NCBI GenBank assembly: GCA_026400845.1 | Contig: JAPLOH010000135.1 | Coordinates: 1 to 34,930, forward strand | Direction: 5' to 3' | Origin: Alphaproteobacteria bacterium | GTDB taxonomy: Bacteria; Pseudomonadota; Alphaproteobacteria; Acetobacterales; Acetobacteraceae | DNA length: 34,930 nt | Shown here: positions 28,812 through 34,930 of the stretch, in pieces | Numbering within the stretch: position 1 is the stretch's first letter | Layout: each line of letters starts with the position of its first letter | The notes under the pieces: model-generated | Told to the model about the DNA's origin: nothing | Seen by the model: only the letters and a program-made list of their open reading frames with translations | Database searches by the model: none | Program-made: the position numbers and the translations under genes

Positions 28812-30298
28812 GTCCAGCGCGCATCGGGCCGGCTGACCGCGAGGCTCAGCAGTTCCGGCGTCGGTTGGGCGAGCCGCGCGAGATCGGGGCGCGGACGGCC
28901 GAGCCCAGGGATCGACGCGAAGGCCGCCTCCATCGCCTCGGCGGCATCGAGCAGTGCCGCATCGCCGTGGAACCGGCCGGTGACCTGCAATCCGAACGGC
29001 ATGCCATGCGCATCCGTGCCGACAGGCAAGGAGATCGCGGGGTTGGTGACGATGGTGATGAAATAGGTCAGCGCCAGCCAGTGGTAGTAGTTGCGAAGCT
29101 TTTCCCCTTCCAACTCGTCGAGATAGAGCTGCGTCCAGGGGAACGGCGTCACCGGTACGGTGGGCGAGAGCACCAGGTCATAGTCCTGGAACACGCGCTG
29201 GAAGCGGCGGAATATCCTGGTTTGCTCCTCATGCGCCCAGGCGGCATCGACCAGCGACATGGCGGCACCGATTTCGTAGTTGGCGCGGATGTTGGGGCCG
29301 AGGGAATTATGGTCGCGTTCGTAGGTCGCGTGGTAGCGGGCGAGGAAGCTGGTGGCGCGCACCACGTCGAAGCAGCGGTCGGCCTCGCCGAAATCGAACG
29401 CCACCTGGTCGCAACAATGGAAGAGATGGCGCATCGCCGCCGCTTTCTCGGCCATGGCGGCGCGGATTTCACCGCTCACCGGGCATTGGCCGAAATCCGT
29501 CGTCCAGGCCACCCGCAGCCGGCCGAGGTCGGCGCGCTTCGACCCCGCGATGGCATCGGGGTCGAGCGGATAGGACAGTGGGTCACGATCATCGACGCCG
29601 AGCTGGGCGGCGAACAGCATGCGGGTATCCGGCACGTCCCGCCCCATCGGGCCGAGCACCGAAATCGGCGTCCAGCCGAGGCCGCGCGTGTCCATCGGCA
29701 CCAGGCCGGGCGACGGACGGAAGCCGACCACGCCGTTCATCGCGGCCGGGATACGCAAGGAGCCGCCGGTGTCGGACCCCGTGCAGACCGGCAGCATGTC
29801 ACACGCCAGCGCCACCGCCGAGCCGCCCGACGAGCCGCCGGGGTTCAGCAGCGGGTTGAACGGGTTGCCGGTGGCGCCCCACACCGGGTTGCGTGAATTG
29901 GCGCCGGCGCCGAACTCCGGCACGTTGGTTTTGGCGACGATCACCGCGCCCTGCGCCCGCACCAGGGCGACCATCGCGCAGTCGGCCTCCGGCACATGGT
30001 CGCGGAACAGCGGCGAGCCATAGGTGGTCAGCAGCCCCTTGGTCTCGTGCAAATCCTTGATCCCGGTCGGCAACCCGTGCAGCCGGCCCAGCGCGTCCCC
30101 GTTCATCACCGCCCGCTCGGCAGCCAGCGCCTGGTCCCGCGCGGCGCGGTAGTCGGTGGCGGTGATGGCGTTGACGGCGGGGTTCAGCGCCTGGATGCGC
30201 GCGATGCAGGCCTCCAGCAGCTCGATCGGCGAAAGCTGCTTGGCGCCGATCTGGCGGCGCAATTCGACGGCGGACAAGGCGAGCAGGTCATCGGACAT
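28772..30298 (-). CDS. Amidase-signature family hydrolase
   Basis: A 508-residue amidase-signature enzyme with the Ser-cisSer-Lys set: K81 in TGIKDLHET, S156 in GGSSGGSA and the nucleophile S180 in GSDTGGSLRIP. The GATGNPFNPLLNPGGSSGG run and GFRPSPGLVP are typical. Such enzymes split a wide range of amides in the cytoplasm. The ATG at 30298 has GAGGAG eight bases upstream, which settles the start against longer options. In principle it could act on the amide made by the nitrile hydratase-like enzyme at 2-3.2 kb, but 25 kb separates them and there is no shared operon. Confidence 0.9.
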   Translation of the reverse strand: MSDDLLALSAVELRRQIGAKQLSPIELLEACIARIQALNPAVNAITATDYRAARDQALAAERAVMNGDALGRLHGLPTGIKDLHETKGLLTTYGSPLFRDHVPEADCAMVALVRAQGAVIVAKTNVPEFGAGANSRNPVWGATGNPFNPLLNPGGSSGGSAVALACDMLPVCTGSDTGGSLRIPAAMNGVVGFRPSPGLVPMDTRGLGWTPISVLGPMGRDVPDTRMLFAAQLGVDDRDPLSYPLDPDAIAGSKRADLGRLRVAWTTDFGQCPVSGEIRAAMAEKAAAMRHLFHCCDQVAFDFGEADRCFDVVRATSFLARYHATYERDHNSLGPNIRANYEIGAAMSLVDAAWAHEEQTRIFRRFQRVFQDYDLVLSPTVPVTPFPWTQLYLDELEGEKLRNYYHWLALTYFITIVTNPAISLPVGTDAHGMPFGLQVTGRFHGDAALLDAAEAMEAAFASIPGLGRPRPDLARLAQPTPELLSLAVSRPDARWTQAQPGLSQSRSA

Positions 30299-30450
30299 CG
30301 CGGTCACTCCTCGGCGCAAGGTGCGGGAGTGTAGCCAAGCGCGGCCGGGCCTCATACCCCATGGACGGCAACCGCCCGCGCGTCGCATGATACGCCGGTA
30401 CACCAAACTGGAGCCGGGTCTTGGGTGATATCGTGCGTGTCGGGGTGGTC

Positions 30451-30981
30451 GTGACGTTTCTCCGCATGGATGCCCCCCCAGCGGAGCGGGCGCCCGCGTT
30501 GCCCGGGGACTACCATGTCGCCCCGGCGACGCAATGCACGGTGGGGTTCTACCGCTATCTCTACAACACCGTCGGCAACGACTACGTGTGGTGGCTGCGG
30601 CGCACCATGGCGGATCAGCAACTCGCCCGCCTGCTGCGCGACAACCGGATCGGCATCCACGTGCTCTACCGCAACGGTGAGCCGGCCGGGTTCTACGAGC
30701 TCGACGCGATGCAGTTTCCCGCGGTGAACCTCTCTTATTTCGGCGTCATGCCGCACACCATCGGCGGCGGCGTCGGCCTCGCATTCCTCCGCCATGCCGT
30801 GGACACGGTGTGGCGCTCCGGCGCGCGGGCAATGACCGTCAACACCTGCACGGCCGACCATCCGCGCGCCCTGCCAACCTACAAACGGGCGGGGTTCCGC
30901 GTGGTGCGGGATATCGCCGAGGTGTGGGATATCCCGCGTAGCCTGGGGCTGCCGATTCCCGACCGGCTTATCCTGCGGTGA
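30451..30981 (+). CDS. GNAT-family acetyltransferase
   Basis: About 176 residues from the GTG at 30451; an ATG at 30466 or a GTG at 30433 are alternatives. The central region FYELDAMQFPAVNLSYFGVM followed by GGGVGLAFLRHAVDTVW resembles the acetyl-CoA loop of GNAT enzymes (usually Q/R-x-x-G-x-G/A), and NTCTADHPRALPTYKRAGFR is the typical N-x-x-A-x-x-x-Y-x-x-x-G-F end. The target is unknown. The N-terminal YRYLYNTVGNDYVWWLRR stretch is shared by a small GNAT subgroup common in Proteobacteria. Convergent with the crotonase gene, 3 nt apart. Confidence 0.8.
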   Translation: MTFLRMDAPPAERAPALPGDYHVAPATQCTVGFYRYLYNTVGNDYVWWLRRTMADQQLARLLRDNRIGIHVLYRNGEPAGFYELDAMQFPAVNLSYFGVMPHTIGGGVGLAFLRHAVDTVWRSGARAMTVNTCTADHPRALPTYKRAGFRVVRDIAEVWDIPRSLGLPIPDRLILR

Positions 30982-30991
30982 GCGTCACCGC
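30975..30991. terminator. Short dyad spanning both stop codons of convergent genes
   Basis: GCGGTGA (30975-30981), loop GCG, TCACCGC (30985-30991). Each arm contains a stop codon. Three of the seven pairs follow automatically from two convergent TGA stops, the other four do not. Possible weak bidirectional terminator. Confidence 0.3.
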
Positions 30992-31770
30992 CCCTTAAAG
31001 TCCGGCAACCGGCGTTCGCCCATCGCTTTCACGCCTTCGCGGAAATCGGCTGTCTTGCGCAGCCAGTCCTGCTCGACCAGTTCGCGTTCTGTCGCCGCTT
31101 CAACTGCATCCGCCAACCCACGGCGCATGGTGGCGCGGGTGGATTGCACGGCGAGTGGGCCGGATTGGGTGATTTCGGTGGCCAGCGCCATGGCGGTGCT
31201 GCGCACCTCGTCCTGCGGCACCAGCACGTCGGCGAGGCCGATGCGGACGGCTTCTTCGCCGCCGATCCGCCGCCCGGTATAGAACAGCAGTGCCGCCTGC
31301 TGCGGGCCGACCAGGCGCGGCAGGGTGGCGGTGAGGCCAAAGCCGGGGTGGAAGCTCATGCGGTTGAAATTGGCGGAAAACCGGGCCTCGGCGCAGGTGA
31401 CGCGGAAATCCGCGACCAGCGCGACCCCAAGCCCGCCGCCGATCGCCGCGCCATGCACGGCGGCGACCACCGGCTTGGTGCAGCGAACGATGCGGATCGC
31501 CTCTTTGTAGAGGTGCTGCGGCGCGAGGTCTTCCATTACCTCGGCGGCACCGCCTTCGGGCCGCTTGGAGAAATCGGCGCCGGCGCAGAACGCCTTGCCC
31601 TCGGCGGCGAGCACGATGGCGCGGCATTCGGGGTCGGCGTCGAAGGCCTCGAAGGCGGAGGCGATCTGGCGGATCAGGTAGGTGTCGAAAAAATTGTTGG
31701 GCGGGCGGCGGATTTCCACCAGCCCGACATGGTCGGCGAGGGTGACGGCGATATCGGCGTACGTGGTCAT
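30985..31770 (-). CDS. Enoyl-CoA hydratase/isomerase (crotonase) family protein lacking the usual catalytic glutamates
   Basis: A 261-residue crotonase-fold protein. The CoA oxyanion-hole segments are intact: GKAFCAGADFSK near 58-69 and HGAAIGGGLGVALVADFRV near 107-125. The two hydratase glutamates (E144 and E164 of the rat enzyme) align with glycine in GGGLGVAL and phenylalanine in ANFNRMSFHPGFG, so standard hydration of enoyl-CoA is unlikely; isomerase, thioesterase-like or decarboxylase reactions of the superfamily are alternatives. It follows an alpha/beta hydrolase by 7 nt in the same operon. Start ATG at 31770 lies two codons before YADIAVTLADHVGLVEI. Confidence 0.85.
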   Translation of the reverse strand: MTTYADIAVTLADHVGLVEIRRPPNNFFDTYLIRQIASAFEAFDADPECRAIVLAAEGKAFCAGADFSKRPEGGAAEVMEDLAPQHLYKEAIRIVRCTKPVVAAVHGAAIGGGLGVALVADFRVTCAEARFSANFNRMSFHPGFGLTATLPRLVGPQQAALLFYTGRRIGGEEAVRIGLADVLVPQDEVRSTAMALATEITQSGPLAVQSTRATMRRGLADAVEAATERELVEQDWLRKTADFREGVKAMGERRLPDFKGR

Positions 31771-31777
31771 GGTTGCC

Positions 31778-32539
31778 TCAGGCGAGAGTGGCGAGGAAGG
31801 CGGTGACGGCGTCGTTGAAGGCGGTGGGCTGGTCGATATTGGCGGCGTGGCCGGCATCGGGGATGACCACCTTAACGGCGCCGGGGATTTTGCCGGCCAT
31901 GTAGTCGGTGGCAACGAGGAAGGGGGTGTCGCGGCTGCCGACCAGGACCAGCGAGGGCACCCGGATCGTTGGCAGCGACTCGATCACCCCGGCGTCACGC
32001 TGGGTCAGCATCCCGCGCGCGGCGTGGGCGAGGCCCTGGGCGTTGCGATGGCGGCTTTGCGCGCGTTCGGCGCTGGCCGATTGCAGCGTGCCGAGCCCTT
32101 CGGCCTCCAGCTTGGCGGCGGTGCCGAGCGAGCGCTGGTTCCAGGCCTCGCGCGCCGCGTCGTTCTTGAAGCCGGGCCCGGTGTCGATGATCAGCAGCGC
32201 GTCGGTGCGGCCGGGATGGGCGCGATGGAAGGCGAGCGACATGTAGCCGCCGAGCGACAGCCCGCCGATGATGGCGTGCGGGGCGCCGACCGCGTCGAGG
32301 ATGGCGGCCATGTCGGCCACCGTGGCGGCTTCGGAGTACTGCGCGGGATCATCGGGATAGTCGGACTGGCCGTGGCCGCGCATGTCCCACAGCACCAGGC
32401 GATGGGTGCGGCTGAGGGGCTCGATCTGCCCGCGCCACATCGCCGAGGTCGCGGAAAACCCGTGTGAAAGCAGCAGCGTCGGCCCGCTGCCATGCACCTC
32501 GTAATACAGCTTCACGCCATCGCGTTCGAGCATCGCCAT
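31778..32539 (-). CDS. Alpha/beta hydrolase, enol-lactonase-like
   Basis: A 253-residue serine hydrolase. Triad candidates are S95 in GGLSLGGYMS, D204 in VLVGSRDTP and H231 in PDAGHAANIDQP; the oxyanion HGF lies at 26-28 and DMRGHGQSD at 52-60. The general outline is that of 3-oxoadipate enol-lactonases and related C-C or ester hydrolases, but no aromatic catabolism genes surround it. GGAGGA seven bases before the ATG at 32539 fixes the start. It precedes the crotonase-like gene by 7 nt, so the two probably act on the same route, for example on a CoA ester and its hydrolysis product. Confidence 0.85.
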   Translation of the reverse strand: MAMLERDGVKLYYEVHGSGPTLLLSHGFSATSAMWRGQIEPLSRTHRLVLWDMRGHGQSDYPDDPAQYSEAATVADMAAILDAVGAPHAIIGGLSLGGYMSLAFHRAHPGRTDALLIIDTGPGFKNDAAREAWNQRSLGTAAKLEAEGLGTLQSASAERAQSRHRNAQGLAHAARGMLTQRDAGVIESLPTIRVPSLVLVGSRDTPFLVATDYMAGKIPGAVKVVIPDAGHAANIDQPTAFNDAVTAFLATLA

Positions 32540-32658
32540 GTGGTTTCCTCCGCTTTGGTGGGGAGTGTGGCGCGTCATGCGCCGCCTGGGAAGCGGGCGG
32601 GTTTGACCGGCTTGGTGCCTTGTGGCTCCATGGTCGGCACAGGCAGGAACGACAGGGA

Positions 32659-33663
32659 ATGACGATGCGGATTGTGTGGACCAACATGCCGGACGAGTTC
32701 CAGCAGGTGGCGCGGGACGCGGTGGGCGAGGGTGTCGAGACGCTGTTCTTCTCCCAGGCGAGCGACGTGACGGATGAGGCATGGGCCACCGCCGATGCCG
32801 TGGTCGGCTCGGTGCCGCCGCCCGGCGCGCTCGAGAAAATGACGAAATGCCGCATCTTCGTGAAATCCGCCGTCGGCTTCGACGAGGTGGACGTCGCGCG
32901 CTATGGCGCCATGGGCATCCCCGTCTGCAACACCCCGAACTACGGCACCCGCGAGGTGGCCGACCACGCGATCGCGCTGATGATGACGCTGGCGAAGTCC
33001 ATCGCCTATCACGACGAGTTGCTGCGCGAGGACCTCAAACCCAACTGGCGCCCGGCGCACAACCCCTTCGGCAAGCGCCTCTCGGTGTGCACCTTCGGCG
33101 TGGTCGGCATCGGCCGCATCGGCACCGCCGCCGCCCGCCGTGCCGCCGCCTTCGACATGGACGTGGTGTTCTACGACCCCTACGTGCCGAATGGATACGA
33201 GCTGGCGCTCGGCATCCGTCGCGCCGATTCGCTGGCCGAGTTGATGGGCCAGTGCGATTTCGTCTCCGTCCATGCGCCGCTCAACGCCGAGACGCGCAAT
33301 TTGATCGGCGCCGAGGCGTTCAAGGCGGCGAAGAAGGGGATCATCCTCATCAACACCGCGCGCGGCGGCATCGTCGACATCGATGCGCTGCATGACGCGA
33401 TGAAGGACGGCACGGTGCTCGCCGCCGGGCTTGACGTGCTGCCGGAGGAGCCGGCCAACCCGCAATCCCGCCTGATCGCCGCCTGGCAGAAGCAGGAGGC
33501 GTGGATCCGCCATCGGCTCATCGTCACCCCGCATTCGGCTTTTTATACGCCGGAGAGCATGCGCGACATCCGCTTCCTCTCCGCCCGCACGGCGGTGCGC
33601 TATCTGCGCGAGGGACGGCTCGAGAACTGCGTCAACAAGCAGTTCCTGGCAGCGAAAGCCTAG
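32659..33663 (+). CDS. D-2-hydroxyacid dehydrogenase, C-terminal-binding-protein-like
   Basis: A 334-residue NAD-dependent dehydrogenase of the D-isomer 2-hydroxyacid family. The dinucleotide motif is G150-x-G152-x2-G155 in VVGIGRIGTAA, and the catalytic set is R235 (NTARGGIVD), E264 (LPEEPANP) and H292 (TPHSAFYTPES). The NPQSRLIAAWQ stretch and TPHSAFYTPES resemble the CtBP-like bacterial subgroup. The start could be the ATG at 32659 or the one at 32665; AGGGA lies too close to the first but about six bases before the second. The GMC oxidoreductase follows 9 nt after the stop, which suggests linked oxidation steps on a sugar acid or hydroxyacid. Confidence 0.88.
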   Translation: MTMRIVWTNMPDEFQQVARDAVGEGVETLFFSQASDVTDEAWATADAVVGSVPPPGALEKMTKCRIFVKSAVGFDEVDVARYGAMGIPVCNTPNYGTREVADHAIALMMTLAKSIAYHDELLREDLKPNWRPAHNPFGKRLSVCTFGVVGIGRIGTAAARRAAAFDMDVVFYDPYVPNGYELALGIRRADSLAELMGQCDFVSVHAPLNAETRNLIGAEAFKAAKKGIILINTARGGIVDIDALHDAMKDGTVLAAGLDVLPEEPANPQSRLIAAWQKQEAWIRHRLIVTPHSAFYTPESMRDIRFLSARTAVRYLREGRLENCVNKQFLAAKA

Positions 33664-33672
33664 GGGAGGGCG

Positions 33673-34930
33673 CGATGCAGGAGAAGGTCGACGTTCTGAT
33701 CATCGGTTCCGGCGCGTCCGGGGCCGCGGTGGCGTGGAGCCTTGCCGATACCAAGATGCGCATCCTCTGCCTGGAGCAGGGCGATTGGATGAAGCAGTCC
33801 GATTACCCCTCCAACGGGCGGGACTGGGAGGCGCGGCTGTTCGGCGATTTCGCCACCTCGCCCAATATCCGCCAGCGCCCGTCGGACTATCCGGTGAATG
33901 ACGACGCCTCGCCGATCAAGGTGCTGAACTTCAACGCGGTGGGTGGCGCCACCACGATGTACACCGCCCATTTTCCGCGGCTGCATCCCTCCGACTTCAA
34001 GGTTAAGTCGCTCGACGGGGTGGCCGATGACTGGCCGGTGGACTACGCCACGCTGGAGCCCTTCTTCGCCGAGAATGACCGCATGATGGGCGTCTCCGGC
34101 CTCGCCGGTGATCCCGCCTATCCCGCACATGACCTGCCGATGCCGCCTTTGCCACTCGGCAAGTACAGCGCCCATATGGCCCGCGCGATGAACACGCTGG
34201 GCTGGCACTGGTGGCCGTCCGACACCGTGCTCGCCACCGAGGACTATGGCGGCCGCGCGCGCTGCATCAATCTCGGCCATTGCACGCCCGGCTGCGCCCA
34301 GGGCGCCAAGGGCAGCACCGACATCACCTACTGGCCCGAGGCGATCCGCGCCGGCGTCGAACTGCGGACGCATTGCCGGGTGCGCGAAATCACCGTCGGG
34401 CCGGACGGCATGGCCACCGGCGCGATCTACTACGACCGTGACGGCAAGGAGATCTTCCAGCCCGCCGAGGTCGTCATCATGGCCGCCAATGGCGTCGGCA
34501 CCCCGAGGCTGCTGCTGAACTCGGTCTCGGCGAAATTCCCCAATGGGCTCGCCAATTCGTCGGGGCTGGTCGGCAAGAACCTGATGTTCCACCCCTGGGG
34601 CAATGTGCACGGCTATATCGACGAAAAGCTCGACGGCCATCGCGGCCCGCCTTTGTGCCTGTGGAGCCAGGAATTCTACGAAACCGACCCTTCGCGCGGC
34701 TTCGTGCGTGGCTATAATCTCCAGTTCAACCGCACCATCGGCGTCATCACCGAGGGCATCAACAACATGAGCCTTGGCCGGCTGCCCTGGGGCGCCGGGC
34801 ACCACGACGCCTTCCGCAGCCGCTCCGGCCGGCGGGTGATGGTCGGTATCTGCACCGAGGACCTGCCGGAGGAGCACAATCGCGTCACCCTCGACCCGGT
34901 GCTGAAGGATGCGCACGGCATCCCCGCCCC
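33673..34930 (+). CDS. GMC-family FAD oxidoreductase, gluconate-dehydrogenase-like, truncated at window end
   Basis: At least 419 residues, still open at the right edge, where GMC oxidoreductases are usually 520-590 residues; the C-terminal His-Asn/His catalytic pair is therefore not visible. The FAD motif is G11-x-G13-x2-G16 in VLIIGSGASGAAVAW, and the second FAD contact FNAVGGATTMYTAH is at about 93-106. The CINLGHCTPGCAQGAKGSTD stretch (about 197-216) resembles the cysteine-containing segment of gluconate 2-dehydrogenase large subunits. No signal peptide is seen on this chain, in keeping with export by a partner subunit or with a cytoplasmic location. AGGGGAGGG stands before the ATG at 33673. 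Confidence 0.88.

Noticed and set aside
32540-32658. GGCGC/GCGCC dyad in the divergent gap as an operator
   Set aside because: Only five pairs in very GC-rich DNA; not distinguishable from chance.

Overview
The window is a compact, very GC-rich bacterial chromosome segment in which genes are packed in short operons with 1-10 nt spacers or 1-40 nt overlaps. The dnaN-recF-gyrB run, the SRP RNA-dnaX-ybaB-recR run, the AnmK/TyrS divergent pair and the intergenic repeats (paired GC-rich hairpins; an A/T-rich hairpin of the type seen in many Acetobacteraceae and relatives) point to an alphaproteobacterium, most likely Rhodospirillales/Acetobacteraceae. This placement is inferred from gene content and style, not from a search.

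Layout. 1-7800: a truncated anmK faces tyrS, followed on the + strand by three short genes that together make one nitrile hydratase/thiocyanate hydrolase-like enzyme (split beta halves, then alpha with a CTLCSC cobalt-type site), gamma-glutamyltransferase, a uronate dehydrogenase-like enzyme, a PPOX-fold protein, an LLM-family flavin oxidoreductase and a DUF1194/vWA protein. 7801-9926: an AT-richer islet with an orphan alpha/beta hydrolase, a small hypothetical protein and two perfect palindromes. 9927-11626: DUF1445 plus DUF4392 genes, the two halves of a D-glutamate cyclase. 11630-14957 (minus): SRP RNA, dnaX, ybaB, recR and a YjbR-like gene. 15006-15241: a large imperfect palindrome. 15304-16990: nudC facing a Tat-exported superoxide dismutase. 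17160-22128: dnaN, recF, gyrB, with clear promoters before dnaN and gyrB.

22118-26643: an APH-fold kinase, a class-III PLP enzyme of the phospholyase type, a 2-oxoglutarate/Fe(II) dioxygenase and an MFS transporter follow each other closely. They could form a hydroxylate-phosphorylate-eliminate route for an amino compound; this is the best candidate for an undescribed pathway here. 26652-34930: a glycogen-debranching-type glucosidase, an amidase (convergent, overlapping by 40 nt), a GNAT protein, a crotonase without the usual catalytic glutamates paired with an alpha/beta hydrolase, then a CtBP-type 2-hydroxyacid dehydrogenase and a GMC oxidoreductase that runs off the right end.

The most unusual structural features are the gyrB 3' end, where the usual last residues are replaced by about 42 residues encoded by a repeat element that reaches into the next gene; the roughly 236-bp palindrome between the SRP RNA and nudC, whose arms keep the same hairpins with different bases; and the three-gene split of the nitrile hydratase-like enzyme.
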